From positions 27,597 through 91,596 of the forward strand of contig JALHPZ010000029.1 of NCBI GenBank assembly GCA_022842245.1: 64,000 bases of DNA, in the 5' to 3' direction. Within the stretch, counting starts at the first letter, position 1. The number at the start of each line of letters is the position of its first letter. This document shows, in pieces, positions 8,773-17,903 of the stretch. Source of the stretch: Gemmataceae bacterium. GTDB lineage: Bacteria > Planctomycetota > Planctomycetia > Gemmatales > Gemmataceae. The notes beneath the pieces are model-generated. The model was not told the origin of the DNA and made no database searches. It saw nothing but the letters and a program-made list of their open reading frames with translations. A program made the translations under genes and the position numbers.

Positions 8773-9477
8773 ATGGCCCGTACGAAGGCGAGTTCACTGT
8801 CCCGCCGCGATCGGCGGCCGGAGTTGATGGACGATCCCACACTCGATCCGGCCGAGCACCGGCGGGCGCTGGCGGGACTGGCGCGGATCAACGCCGTCGG
8901 CGGGAACGGGCTGTGGCGGCCGATTCGCGAGTTTGCGCGCTCGTTGAATCGCCCCGTTCGGATTCTCGATGTCGCGTGCGGGTCCGGCGATGTCCTCGCG
9001 CGAATCGCTAAGCAAGCGAAACGCGACGGCGTGGCCCTGGAACCGACGGGCTGCGACCTCAGCCCGACGGCAATTCAATCGGCCCGCGAACGTGCCGGCA
9101 CAACGGCCACGTTTCATGTCGGCGATGCGATTCAAGCGGAGCTGCCCGGTGGGTTCGACGTCGTGACCTGCTCGCTGTTCCTGCACCATCTCGACGAGGC
9201 GGATGCGATTCGGCTGCTTCAACGGATGAACGCGGCCAGCGAGGGAATCGTGCTCGTGAGCGAGCTCGCCCGTTCGCGCGGGAACTACCTTCTCGTTTGG
9301 CTCGCGTGTCATTTTCTGACGCGCTCGCGCGTGGTGCGCTATGATGGACCGGTCTCCGTGCGGGCGGCATTCACGCCGCGCGAGGCGCTGGCACTCGCCG
9401 AGAAGGCCGGCATTCGCGGCGCGAAAGTGACCGCTCACTTCCCCGCCCGCTTCGTACTCGCCTGGACGAAAACGTGA
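8773..9477 (+). CDS. Class I SAM-dependent methyltransferase of the type III PKS operon
   Basis: A 234-residue methyltransferase. Motif I is ILDVACGSGDVLARIA, followed by GCDLSPTAIQSAR (acidic loop region) and DVVTCSLFLHHLDE (motif IV region). The stop overlaps the next start in GTGA at 9474-9477, and the third gene overlaps in the same way, so the three are translationally coupled. By context it probably methylates an aromatic polyketide made by the third gene; C- versus O-methylation is unknown. The N-terminus has MDDPTLDPAEHRRAL, a stretch upstream of the SAM fold. The ATG at 8773 has a poor ribosome site, so the start is the least certain part. Confidence 0.85.
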   Translation: MARTKASSLSRRDRRPELMDDPTLDPAEHRRALAGLARINAVGGNGLWRPIREFARSLNRPVRILDVACGSGDVLARIAKQAKRDGVALEPTGCDLSPTAIQSARERAGTTATFHVGDAIQAELPGGFDVVTCSLFLHHLDEADAIRLLQRMNAASEGIVLVSELARSRGNYLLVWLACHFLTRSRVVRYDGPVSVRAAFTPREALALAEKAGIRGAKVTAHFPARFVLAWTKT

Positions 9478-10610
9478 TTCTGCCCGCCACGGTCACTGCG
9501 CTCGAAGCCGCGAAGTCGGCGTGGGATGTCGCGGTCATCGGCGCGGGGCCGGCCGGTTCGGTGGCGGCGCAGCAGTTGAGTCGTCGCGGCCTCCGCACGT
9601 TGTTGATCGATCGTGCGCAATTCCCGCGCCGGAAGGTCTGCGGGGGTTGCCTGAACCAAAACGCTCTCGCCGCCCTGAGCGCGGCCGGACTGGGCGAACT
9701 TCCGGCCCGATTGGGCGCGGTGCCGCTTCGATCCGTTCAACTCGGTTCGAATGGGCGAAGCGCGAATCTGCGTTGGCCCGGCGGCGTGTCCCTCTCACGC
9801 GAGGCCCTCGACGCGGAACTGATTCGCGAAGCCATTCGAGCCGGCACGGCTTTCCTACCCGGCACACGGGCCACGATGGGCAGTCTCGCCGGGGAATATC
9901 GAACGGTCGAACTGGAAGCGAACACGCTTCGAGCCCGCGTCGTGTTGGTCGCCGATGGCCTCAATGGCCAAGTCGCCGGCGAAGCCGCGAGCGGCTCGCT
10001 CATCGGCGCGGGGACGATGCTCGACGAGTTGCCGCCGTGGTGCGAGCCGGGCACCGTCGCGATGGCAACGGCTCCCGGCGGCTACGTCGGCGCTGTGATT
10101 GTCGAAGACGGAAGCCTGGATGTCGCAGCCGCGTTCGATGCCGTTTTCGTGCGATCTCAAGGCGGCCTCGGCAATGCGGCGATGGATGTCTTGCGATCCG
10201 CCGGCCTGCCGGAATTCGAACCGATCCGAAACGCCGAATGGAAGGGCACGCCCGCACTGACGCGGACTTCTCGCCGCATCGCGGGACCGCGCTGGTTCGC
10301 CATTGGCGACGCGGCGGGATACGTTCAACCGTTCACGGGCGAAGGCATCGGCTGGGCGATCTCGTCCGCCCTCGCAGTCGCTCCTCTGACAGCCGAGCCA
10401 TGGCACGACGGTCTCGTCGAGAAGTGGTCCCGGGCACATCGCCGCGTTGTCGGCCGGCGACAGGTCGCGTGTCGCGCGATCGCGTGGGCGCTGCGTCGGC
10501 CAGCGCTCTGCTCGGCGGCCGTGCGCGTCCTGCAATTCGCCCCGCGACTGGCGTCGCCGATCGTCGGCGCGCTCCATCGAACGGAATTCGGCCCCGAGGG
10601 ACACGGATGA
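9474..10610 (+). CDS. FAD-dependent oxidoreductase (geranylgeranyl reductase-like)
   Basis: A 378-residue flavoprotein. The FAD dinucleotide motif GAGPAG is at residues 23-28, the RRKVCGGCLN stretch near 53-62 is shared with geranylgeranyl-reductase-like flavoproteins, and the second FAD motif GDAAGYVQPFTGEGIGWA is at about 283-300. It starts at the GTG at 9474, overlapping the methyltransferase stop, and its own stop overlaps the polyketide synthase start in ATGA (10607-10610). In this operon it most likely oxidises, hydroxylates or reduces the polyketide ring or side chain. That role is inferred from context, not from the protein itself. Confidence 0.87.
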   Translation: MILPATVTALEAAKSAWDVAVIGAGPAGSVAAQQLSRRGLRTLLIDRAQFPRRKVCGGCLNQNALAALSAAGLGELPARLGAVPLRSVQLGSNGRSANLRWPGGVSLSREALDAELIREAIRAGTAFLPGTRATMGSLAGEYRTVELEANTLRARVVLVADGLNGQVAGEAASGSLIGAGTMLDELPPWCEPGTVAMATAPGGYVGAVIVEDGSLDVAAAFDAVFVRSQGGLGNAAMDVLRSAGLPEFEPIRNAEWKGTPALTRTSRRIAGPRWFAIGDAAGYVQPFTGEGIGWAISSALAVAPLTAEPWHDGLVEKWSRAHRRVVGRRQVACRAIAWALRRPALCSAAVRVLQFAPRLASPIVGALHRTEFGPEGHG

Positions 10611-11701
10611 GTTTTCAGATTCGCGGACTCGGCACGGCACTCCCGGTGGGCTTCGTTTCGGCCGACGAGGGCCTGCGGGTGGCGCGGGTCATCGGCGGCC
10701 CGACCGCGCGCAAATCGGGTTTCCTCTCCGCCGTCTACGAAGGCTGCGGCAACAAACGTCGGGCGCTCGTCCACGGGCGCAACGTGATTCAAGATTTACT
10801 CGAAGGTACCCGCCATTCCGGCTCGCCGTACCTGCCGGATGGTGACCAGGATTTCCCCGGCCCCCCGACCGGGACGCGCAACGCGATGTATGCCGAGCAT
10901 GCGCCGCCGCTGGCCGTCGAATCCGCGAAAGAAGCCCTGCAATCCGCAGGTATCCCGGCGTCGGCCGTCACGCACATCGTTACGGTCTCCTGCACCGGCT
11001 TTGTCGCGCCCGGCATCGATATTGCGCTCATTCAAAGCCTCGGCTTGCGGCCGACCGTTCTCCGCACGCACGTTGGCTTCATGGGTTGTCACGGCGCACT
11101 GAACGGACTCCGCGTCGCCAACGCCTTCGCGATCGCCGACCCGTCCGCCGTGATTCTGCTCGTCGCGGTCGAACTGTGCAGCCTGCACTTTCACTTCGGC
11201 GACCAGCCCGAGAATGTCGTCGCGAACGCACTCTTCGCCGATGGCGCCGCGGCCGTTGTCGGAACGGCCGGCGACGGTCCGTGGCGCATCCTTTCGACCG
11301 GATCGTGCCTCATTCCGAATACCGCCGACGCGATGACCTGGACGATCGGCGATCGCGGTTTCGAGATGACGCTCGCGAAGCAAGTACCGAAGCGCATCGC
11401 CGAGAGCCTTGGCGCGTGGATGAACGAATGGCTCGGGCAGAACGGGTTGACGGTCGCGGAGGTGGGCTGTTGGGCGGTGCATCCCGGCGGGCCGAAGATT
11501 ATCGACGCCGTCGAGACGGCGCTCGCGTTGCCGCCGGGAGCCACCGCGGTTTCGCGACAGATCTTCGCGGACTATGGAAACATGTCATCACCGACGGTGC
11601 TGTTCATATTGAACGAGATGATGAAATCGAACCGTCCGCGGCCGTGCGTGATGCTCGGCTTCGGCCCGGGCCTCGTCGCGGAAGCGGCACTGTGCGTTTG
11701 A
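10607..11701 (+). CDS. Type III polyketide synthase (chalcone/stilbene synthase family)
   Basis: A 364-residue homodimeric ketosynthase that would extend an acyl-CoA starter with malonyl-CoA and cyclise it, without an acyl carrier protein. The complete catalytic triad is visible: Cys161 in GFMGCHGALNG, His292 in WAVHPGGPK and Asn325 in DYGNMSSPT. The C-terminal GFGPGLVAEAALC is the family signature. It is the last gene of the MT-FAD-PKS operon. From memory, similar trios in Planctomycetota have been connected with alkylresorcinol-type lipids; nothing here proves the product. No terminator was found in the 232 bases before the DUF1559 gene. Confidence 0.93.
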   Translation: MSFQIRGLGTALPVGFVSADEGLRVARVIGGPTARKSGFLSAVYEGCGNKRRALVHGRNVIQDLLEGTRHSGSPYLPDGDQDFPGPPTGTRNAMYAEHAPPLAVESAKEALQSAGIPASAVTHIVTVSCTGFVAPGIDIALIQSLGLRPTVLRTHVGFMGCHGALNGLRVANAFAIADPSAVILLVAVELCSLHFHFGDQPENVVANALFADGAAAVVGTAGDGPWRILSTGSCLIPNTADAMTWTIGDRGFEMTLAKQVPKRIAESLGAWMNEWLGQNGLTVAEVGCWAVHPGGPKIIDAVETALALPPGATAVSRQIFADYGNMSSPTVLFILNEMMKSNRPRPCVMLGFGPGLVAEAALCV

Positions 11702-11933
11702 GCCAGTCCCAAAAAAATTGAAGAATAATGCGTGAGGAATCGGGCGCGAAGTCGTCGCGGATTTCGCATTCGTCTCCATACCTGCCCGCGCCGGCGCATC
11801 GGCGCGCTCTCTCCGTCGCGCACCGAGGTTTCGGTCGCGACCCTTCGTTCTTTTTTGTTCCAGGCGTCCGACCGCGATTCGCGCGGGGTGTTCCCGCATT
11901 TCATACGGTCGTCCGCCGCATCGGAGTCGGTTC

Positions 11934-12914
11934 ATGGTTCTCCGTTCCCGTCGCCCCCGCGCGACCCGTCCCGCGTTCACGCTCATCGAACTGCTCGTCG
12001 TGATCGCCATCATCGCCATCCTGATCGGCCTGCTGCTGCCGGCCGTGCAGAAGGTGCGCGAGGCGGCCTCGCGCGCCAAGTGCACGAACAACCTCAAGCA
12101 GATCGCGCTCGCCGCCCACAACTACGAGAGCGCCAACAACGTCCTGCCGCCGGGCTACCTCGGCGACCTGCCGCGCGGCGTGCCGAACGGCACCGCCTTC
12201 ACCAACGGCCAGTGGGTCTGCGTCATGGCGTACCTGCTGCCGTACCTCGAACAGGAGAACGTCTACCGGCAACTGAACGTGAACTGGGACATCAACCAGG
12301 CCGGCTCGATCTGGGTCAACGACGCCAACACCTGGACCGCCGCGCACACGCGCATTCCGGGTTTTATCTGCCCGTCGTCGGACGACCCCTACACGAGCGT
12401 GAACGTCGTCAGCCGGTCGAGCACCTACGCCGCCAGCGCGGCGGCGACCAGCGGCACCGTGACCTGGCGCACCTATTCCGCCGCCGTGGAGCAAGGCCTC
12501 GGCCGCACGAACTACGCCGGAGTGATCGGCCGGCTCGGCATCACCGGCGCGCCCGCCGTGGACATCCAGGAAGGGATCTTCAGCAATCGATCCAAGACGA
12601 CCGTGAACACGATCCTCGACGGCGCCAGCAACACCTTCATGTTCGGCGAAACCCTCGGCCGTTCCGGCACGCTGCCCCGCAACCTCGCCCTCTGCTGGAT
12701 GAGCAGCGGCATCTCGCCCACCACCTTTGGCATCCCGAACCCGCCGACCGACTGGTACAACTTCAGCTCGCTCCACCCGGGCGTCATTCTGTTCGCCATG
12801 GGCGACGGCTCCGTTCGCGGCGTGCGCGCCGGCGGCGACACCACCGTCTTCCGGCAGATCGCGGCGAAACAGGACGGCACCGTCCCGAACACTTCCGCCG
12901 TCCTGCTCAACTAA
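11934..12914 (+). CDS. DUF1559 protein with prepilin-type N-terminus
   Basis: A 326-residue member of the very expanded planctomycete DUF1559 family. Residues 14-35 are a type IV pilin-like cleavage and methylation segment (AFTLIELLVVIAIIAILIG), followed by LLPAVQKVREAASR and CTNNLKQIALAAHNYE. The C-terminus has the LHPG...MGDGSVR signature (H-x-n-DG). These proteins are thought to be pseudopilin-like exported proteins; their function is not established. The ATG is preceded by GGAG about seven bases upstream. A small lipoprotein gene follows after 18 bases. Confidence 0.93.
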   Translation: MVLRSRRPRATRPAFTLIELLVVIAIIAILIGLLLPAVQKVREAASRAKCTNNLKQIALAAHNYESANNVLPPGYLGDLPRGVPNGTAFTNGQWVCVMAYLLPYLEQENVYRQLNVNWDINQAGSIWVNDANTWTAAHTRIPGFICPSSDDPYTSVNVVSRSSTYAASAAATSGTVTWRTYSAAVEQGLGRTNYAGVIGRLGITGAPAVDIQEGIFSNRSKTTVNTILDGASNTFMFGETLGRSGTLPRNLALCWMSSGISPTTFGIPNPPTDWYNFSSLHPGVILFAMGDGSVRGVRAGGDTTVFRQIAAKQDGTVPNTSAVLLN

Positions 12915-12932
12915 ACCCACCGGAGATTCGCG

Positions 12933-13103
12933 ATGAAACGGACGCTGTGGATCGCCGGCCTGACCCTCGCCCTCGCCGGCTGCGGCGGCGACGACCGCAA
13001 GGCCATCCCGCCCGCCGGACCGATGACCCCGCCGGGGCCGGGAGCCGAGCAGGAAGGACTGCCAGCGAAAGGAAAGAAGGCCAACACGGCCGACGAGAAG
13101 TAA
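12933..13103 (+). CDS. Small lipoprotein (56 aa) downstream of DUF1559
   Basis: A 56-residue lipoprotein. The signal peptide MKRTLWIAGLTLALAGC ends in the lipobox LAGC with Cys17; the rest is short, Pro/Gly/Lys-rich and probably disordered. GGAG lies eight bases before the ATG. It is 18 bases behind the DUF1559 gene and followed by a terminator, so the two form an operon. Tiny lipoproteins behind DUF1559 genes recur in planctomycetes and may assist or anchor the pilin-like protein; this is inference from position. Confidence 0.75.
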   Translation: MKRTLWIAGLTLALAGCGGDDRKAIPPAGPMTPPGPGAEQEGLPAKGKKANTADEK

Positions 13104-13116
13104 TCGTTTCCCCGGG

Positions 13117-13139
13117 CCGAACGGATCGCATCCGTTCGG
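13117..13139. terminator. Perfect hairpin between convergent genes
   Basis: CCGAACGGAT, loop CGC, ATCCGTTCGG: a 10-base perfect stem between the lipoprotein stop and the stop of queD on the other strand. There is no long T run, so it may act for both directions with help from Rho. Confidence 0.6.
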
Positions 13140-13149
13140 CCGATCCGCA

Positions 13150-13572
13150 TCAATATGGAATATCGCTTTCCGGACCGGTGTAGGTCGCGAAGGAGTTCTC
13201 CGTCTCCCACAAGGTCACTTCGACGACGGGAAGATTCTGGCTGACCGCGTGCTCGTAGATCATTTTCGCGATGGTCTCGGCCGTCGGGTTCTCGCCGATG
13301 ACCATGAACGGCTCGCCCAATCGCATCAGCTCCGGGATGATGGGATCGTCCTTGTGGAGGATCATCTTGTGGTCGAGATGGGTGTCGATCCATTTACCGA
13401 GCAGTGTTTTGACGACGGTGAAGTCGACCACCATGCCGAGGTCGTCCAGGTGACGCGCCTCGAGGGTGATGATGGCTTTACCGTTGTGGCCGTGCAGGTT
13501 CGCACACTTGCCGTTGTAGTTCAGCAGGCGGTGGCCATAGCAGAACCAGATTTCCTTCGAGACGCGGAACAT
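13150..13572 (-). CDS. queD: 6-pyruvoyl-tetrahydropterin synthase/QueD family protein
   Basis: A 140-residue protein of the 6-carboxytetrahydropterin synthase family, which converts dihydroneopterin triphosphate in the second step of 7-deazaguanine (queuosine) synthesis. The zinc ligands are visible: His14 in CYGHRL and His27/His29 in LHGHNG; the catalytic Cys23 is in NGKCANLHG. The start is the ATG at 13572, preceded by GAGGTG. It lies six bases behind queC on the same strand, which supports the QueD assignment over other pterin synthases. A longer upstream reading frame is an out-of-frame overlap with queC. Confidence 0.9.
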   Translation of the reverse strand: MFRVSKEIWFCYGHRLLNYNGKCANLHGHNGKAIITLEARHLDDLGMVVDFTVVKTLLGKWIDTHLDHKMILHKDDPIIPELMRLGEPFMVIGENPTAETIAKMIYEHAVSQNLPVVEVTLWETENSFATYTGPESDIPY

Positions 13573-13577
13573 GGGGG

Positions 13578-14282
13578 TCACCTCGCGGCGTAGTCGGTGG
13601 GGTCTGGTGTGCGGGCGGCGGCGAAACCGGCGCGGCGTTCCGCACACTTGTTGCAGGCGCCGCAATGCCGGCCGGCGACCGGGTGGATGCAGGAGAACGT
13701 GTGCTCGAGCGGGAACGCCGCACCGCGCCGCACCACGTCGGCCTTTTTCAGGCCCAGATCGGCGTACGGCCGCAGCACGCGGACCGATCCACCGACGGCG
13801 CGGTTCACCTGCGCGGTGAAGCCGTCGTAGAACTCCGCCGTCGCGTCCGGGAACGGATTCCCCGCCAGCGGCGCCGTCGCCAGTTCCGGCACGCCGTTCA
13901 GGTGGCACCAGATCAACGGCTTCGCCAGCAGCAGCACGTTCCGCCCCGGCAGGTACACGTCTTCGTCCGGCGAGTCGGCGGCCGGCACGTTGTCGCCGGT
14001 CAGGCTCCAGTGCGCGCCGTACAGGTCGTCGACCGGTTGCCGCAGCACGACGCAGGGTTTCAACGATGGCGACGCGATCGCGGTGAGAAACCGCGAGAGA
14101 TAGTCGAACTCCACGTCTTCCCAGGTGGAACCGGCGCGGACGTAAACGGGATGGACCGCAGGATAGGCGGCCAGCGCTTCGGCGAGCAGCACGGCGCTGT
14201 CCAGGCCGCCGCTGACGAGCACCGCCAGCGCCGCATCGGTGCGCGGCGGCGGCCAGGCTGCGGACCCGATGCGGCTTGTCAT
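13578..14282 (-). CDS. queC: 7-cyano-7-deazaguanine synthase
   Basis: A 234-residue ATP-dependent ligase that makes preQ0 from 7-carboxy-7-deazaguanine. The PP-loop SGGLDS is at residues 24-29, and the C-terminal zinc site C-x9-C-x2-C-x2-C is in CIHPVAGRHCGACNKC. The start ATG at 14282 overlaps the stop of the upstream zinc-ribbon gene in ATGA, so the genes are coupled, and queD follows. queE and queF are not in the window. Confidence 0.92.
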   Translation of the reverse strand: MTSRIGSAAWPPPRTDAALAVLVSGGLDSAVLLAEALAAYPAVHPVYVRAGSTWEDVEFDYLSRFLTAIASPSLKPCVVLRQPVDDLYGAHWSLTGDNVPAADSPDEDVYLPGRNVLLLAKPLIWCHLNGVPELATAPLAGNPFPDATAEFYDGFTAQVNRAVGGSVRVLRPYADLGLKKADVVRRGAAFPLEHTFSCIHPVAGRHCGACNKCAERRAGFAAARTPDPTDYAAR

Positions 14283-15571
14283 CCGCTTTCGCCCATCGTC
14301 GGATTATTGAAGATCCGAAGCATTTCCTGCGATTTCGAAAACGGCATCTTGCTCTGCAGGAAAGCGCACGACCCCGAATAGGTGTAGACGATGTTCGCCA
14401 GGAACGTTTCCTTGAACACCTTGCTCCCGCTGAAGGTCATGACCTTCTTGGATTCGTTCGGGATTTCCGAATCGTCGCCCCGGCCCATCGGGCCATCCGA
14501 GAGGTGGGTCGCGATATTGCTGGCGGTATCCTTGGTGTCGCAGTCGATCGCGGCGCCGACCTTGATGTACGTGCCGAAGGTCACCCAGGTGCCGAAGTAC
14601 TTCGAATTGATCATCTGATTGCCGAGGGGCGGGAAGTCCTTCTTGATGGCTTCGCCCATGGTCTTGACGTAGTTCTGGAGGTCGCCGCTGGCGTTGACGA
14701 GGGTCCAGATGTGGCCGGAGCAGATCTTCTTGCCGGCGTCGCCGTATTTGCCCGCCATGGTGTTCTCCTTCGCCTTCGGACCGGCGAGGCTGGCACGGAA
14801 GACGGTGTCCTGCTGGCCGCCCGCGGGCACGACGATGAGCAGCCGGTTGTTGGGCGAGAATACGATGGCGTTCGCCATCAGGCCGCGACCGCTGGCGCGC
14901 CAGTACGGCGTGCCGTCGGCATTCGACTCCGCGCCGAGCTTCGCCCCGATCGCCTTCGCGTCGATCGCCACGCGCGTCCGGATGATGAACAGTTGCCCGG
15001 CCACGCCGCCCTGCTTCTTCTTGGCGGCGATCGCGTAATCCACGAAGTCCATGCCGTTCTGTTCGCCTGCCGCGCTCGCCAGCGCCGACGCCACGTCACT
15101 CACTTCCCGATTGAATTGCGGTTCCAGCTCCTTCAGGTAGCCCGGATACTTGCTGATCAGCCCGACGTTCATCCCGCGAATGAGGTTGAAGTCGCCCGGC
15201 ACGTGCGACATCATCTCGTCCATCTTGCCGACGCGGCCGAAAAGCAGATAGCCGATGCCCCCGATCGCGCCGAGGATGACGAGCGCCCCGGCCGCCATCA
15301 GATACAGGATGATCGGGTTGCTCTTCTTCTTCTTGGTCTTGCGGATCTTGACCGGATTGGTCCCGCCCTTCTCGTTCTTGGGCTTCTTGTCCTTGGGCTT
15401 GTCCTTCTTCTTGAGCTTCTTCTCCGGTTCGTCGCGCGGGGCTTTTCCCTTCGCGGAGCCGCCCGTGAACTGGTTGCCGCACTTCGGGCACTCGATGGCC
15501 TCGTCCGCGGCCGGAGTGTCGTCGAGCGTGAGCTTGGCCTGGCACTCGGGGCAGCGGGTCTGGTAGGCCAT
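14279..15571 (-). CDS. Zinc-ribbon, single-pass membrane protein of unknown function
   Basis: A 430-residue protein I cannot assign. The N-terminus is a zinc ribbon (CPEC at residues 7-10, CPKC at about 29-32), then a Lys-rich linker (about 45-85) and one transmembrane helix (IILYLMAAGALVILGAIGGI). A roughly 300-residue domain follows that is rich in FVDYAIAAKKK, VAIDAKAIGAK and similar mixed alpha/beta stretches. The topology suggests the ribbon in the cytoplasm and the large domain outside. The start is the ATG at 15571 (MAYQTRC); an in-frame extension upstream is low complexity. The stop overlaps queC, so it is co-transcribed with the queuosine genes. Confidence 0.85.
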   Translation of the reverse strand: MAYQTRCPECQAKLTLDDTPAADEAIECPKCGNQFTGGSAKGKAPRDEPEKKLKKKDKPKDKKPKNEKGGTNPVKIRKTKKKKSNPIILYLMAAGALVILGAIGGIGYLLFGRVGKMDEMMSHVPGDFNLIRGMNVGLISKYPGYLKELEPQFNREVSDVASALASAAGEQNGMDFVDYAIAAKKKQGGVAGQLFIIRTRVAIDAKAIGAKLGAESNADGTPYWRASGRGLMANAIVFSPNNRLLIVVPAGGQQDTVFRASLAGPKAKENTMAGKYGDAGKKICSGHIWTLVNASGDLQNYVKTMGEAIKKDFPPLGNQMINSKYFGTWVTFGTYIKVGAAIDCDTKDTASNIATHLSDGPMGRGDDSEIPNESKKVMTFSGSKVFKETFLANIVYTYSGSCAFLQSKMPFSKSQEMLRIFNNPTMGESG

Positions 15572-15792
15572 CGCGGGCCGCTCCAAGCGAAAGAACGGAA
15601 CAGGGACTGACGACGATAATGGTAGTCTGTTATCGGTCGCCATCGGGCGAAGGCAAGGAAAAACGACCGGGAGGCGTGGCGCGGCTGTGCCGGCCGTTCC
15701 GGTCGTTCCGACCGCGAACCCGCGCCCTCGGCGCTTGACGAACCGCCCGCCGCCGGTCACGCTATCTATTGGGAAAATCCCCGGAGTCCGCC

Positions 15793-16440
15793 ATGATGCG
15801 CCGCCTGTCCCGTGCCGTGGGGTTGCTCGCCCTCGGTTCCTTCGCCCTCGCCCAGGACGCGAAGCCCGCCGCCGACGCGATCCCCAGCTCCTTCCGCGCC
15901 TTCGTCGCCGCCGACGACCGCTTCGAGAAGGGCAGCCCGCGCAACCGCGCCGACAAGATGCACTGCCTCGTCGTCGACAACGCCCTCAACCCCACCGTCG
16001 CCGTCTTCTCGCGCCTGCCCCCGATGCTCGCCACCGGCGCGCAACCCGTCGCCAACGCCGAAGTCTCCAAGCTCGCCACCAAGCTCAACGAACTGGTGAC
16101 CGACAAGGAACTGAAAGCCCAGCGACTCGGCGCCTTCGTTGTGTTCCTCACCCTCGGCAAGGAATACCCGGAGGACGACAAGCGCGACGAGGCCGCCAAG
16201 CAGGCGAAAGACCTCTCCGCCCAGCTGAAGACGCTCGGCGTGCCGTTCGCCCTCGCGCCCGGCAAATCGGAATCGACCGCCGCGTGGGCCATCGGCGAGA
16301 AGGACACTCTCACGGTCGTCTTCTACCGCGAGATGAAGGTGCTCCAGAAATGGACCTTCACGGCCGAGAAGCCGCTTGGTGACGACGACGTGAAGACCAT
16401 CAGCGCCGCCGTCGAGAAGGAACTGCGGGCGAAGAAGTGA
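15793..16440 (+). CDS. Secreted protein of unknown function
   Basis: A 215-residue protein with a signal peptide (MMRRLSRAVGLLALGSFALA, then QDAK). The mature part is mixed alpha/beta, with LGAFVVFLTL and DTLTVVFYREMKVL as strands and a helix-rich, Lys/Asp-rich middle. The order is reminiscent of thioredoxin-like folds but there is no CxxC motif; I do not assign a family. GGAG sits five bases before the ATG at 15793. Its stop overlaps the GTG of the next gene in GTGA, so it is translationally coupled to the membrane protein. Confidence 0.8.
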   Translation: MMRRLSRAVGLLALGSFALAQDAKPAADAIPSSFRAFVAADDRFEKGSPRNRADKMHCLVVDNALNPTVAVFSRLPPMLATGAQPVANAEVSKLATKLNELVTDKELKAQRLGAFVVFLTLGKEYPEDDKRDEAAKQAKDLSAQLKTLGVPFALAPGKSESTAAWAIGEKDTLTVVFYREMKVLQKWTFTAEKPLGDDDVKTISAAVEKELRAKK

Positions 16441-17903
16441 GCCGGATCGTCGGCGCGTTCGCCCTCCTCGCGCTGATCGCCCTGCCCGCCGCCGGCACCC
16501 CGTTCCGGGGCGATCAGGCTCTCTTCGCCGTCTCGGCCCGGCAACTCGCCGCCGGTGCCGTCCTCTATCGCGACGTCTGGGACGTCACGAATCCCGGCAT
16601 CTACGTCTTCTACACCCTCGCGGGTTCGCTCTTCGGATTCACCGAAGACGGCATCCACCTCTTCGAATTCCTTTATTGGGCCGCGTTCGTCGGCACCGTC
16701 TGCGAATTCACCCGCCGATCCCACGGGCTCGACCACTGGCCGCTCGCGCCCGTCTTCCTCGTCGGCGCGCTGTACTATTGGCCGTCCTGCTCCGACCCCG
16801 TCCAACTGACCAAGACCGAAGGACTCGTCGCGTTCCCGATGTTCGTCGCGATGGCTGCCGCCAGCCGCGAACGCTCCCGATGGGTCTTCGTCGCCGGCCT
16901 CGCCGGCGGAGCCGTGCTGCTCTTCAAGTTCCTCTTCGGCCTCTGCCTCGCCGCGGGGTGGGCCTACCTCGCGTTCGATCGCGCCCGCCGCGAAGGGCTG
17001 CGATCCGCCGTCCGATTCGCAGCGTGTCTCGCGCTCGGCGTCGCCGGCGCGCTCGCGCCCGCCGTCGCCTACTTCGCCGCGCACGACGCGCTCGCCGACG
17101 CCGCGCGCACGCTCTTCGTCGAACCCCGCGCCATGCTCGCCGAGGTCGACCGCGCCGGATTCGACCGGCTCGCCGCCACCCTCCGCTGGGATGTCGAAGT
17201 CTATTCCGTCGCCTTCGCCCTCGCGGCCCTCGGCGGCGTCAAGGCGCTGCGCCGCCGCCGCGATCCCTTCGTCGTCGCGCTCGCCCTCGCCATCGTCGCC
17301 AGTCTCGGCGTGATCGCCGTCCAACGCTGGTCCTGGTGGAGCTATCACGCGCTGCTCATGGGCGTGCCCGCGACCGTGCTCGCCGCCTACGTTTGGCCGA
17401 TCGTCTGGCAACGCGTCGAACGCCACACGACGCGCGGCGAACGGATCGCCCTGCTCGCCTGCGCGCCCTTGCTGTTCCTCCCCGCCATCGGCCACGGCGC
17501 GAACGCGTACCGACGGTTGCTCGCCGCCGACTCTCGTGCTGCCGCGCGCGACTCCGCCGGCCGCGCCTACGCCGAGGCCCGCGCCATCGCGCTCTGGCTC
17601 GACGGCCGACCCGGCACCGTCTTCGTCTGCGGCGACCCCCTCGTCTACTGGTTCGCGAATCGCAACCCCGCCGTCCCCACGAGCGGATGGTCGCTGGAAC
17701 TCTACCATCAGGCCCGACGCGCCGAACTCGCCCGGCAACTGCGCGCGGCGCGACCCGACGCCATCTTCGTCCAGGCCGCGCCGCACGGGTACGACGCGAT
17801 CATTCAAAAACGCTATCCCGAACTCCAAGTCCTCCTCGACGCCGAATACATTGCCTCCGAACGCACACCGCTCGGAACCTGGTATTCTTTGAGACCGCCA
17901 TGA
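16437..17903 (+). CDS. GT-C-like polytopic membrane protein (PMT/ArnT-type glycosyltransferase fold)
   Basis: A 488-residue protein with about 10 transmembrane segments and a soluble C-terminal tail. The first loop has FRGDQ and YRDVWDVTNPG (residues 45-54), matching the acidic loop and W-D-x-x-x-P-G pattern of family 39-type glycosyltransferases that use lipid-linked sugars. It may transfer a sugar to a lipid or protein on the outer face of the membrane; donor and acceptor are unknown. The GTG start at 16437 overlaps the upstream stop and the stop overlaps the SDR start in ATGA, giving a tightly coupled trio. Confidence 0.75.
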   Translation: MSRIVGAFALLALIALPAAGTPFRGDQALFAVSARQLAAGAVLYRDVWDVTNPGIYVFYTLAGSLFGFTEDGIHLFEFLYWAAFVGTVCEFTRRSHGLDHWPLAPVFLVGALYYWPSCSDPVQLTKTEGLVAFPMFVAMAAASRERSRWVFVAGLAGGAVLLFKFLFGLCLAAGWAYLAFDRARREGLRSAVRFAACLALGVAGALAPAVAYFAAHDALADAARTLFVEPRAMLAEVDRAGFDRLAATLRWDVEVYSVAFALAALGGVKALRRRRDPFVVALALAIVASLGVIAVQRWSWWSYHALLMGVPATVLAAYVWPIVWQRVERHTTRGERIALLACAPLLFLPAIGHGANAYRRLLAADSRAAARDSAGRAYAEARAIALWLDGRPGTVFVCGDPLVYWFANRNPAVPTSGWSLELYHQARRAELARQLRAARPDAIFVQAAPHGYDAIIQKRYPELQVLLDAEYIASERTPLGTWYSLRPP

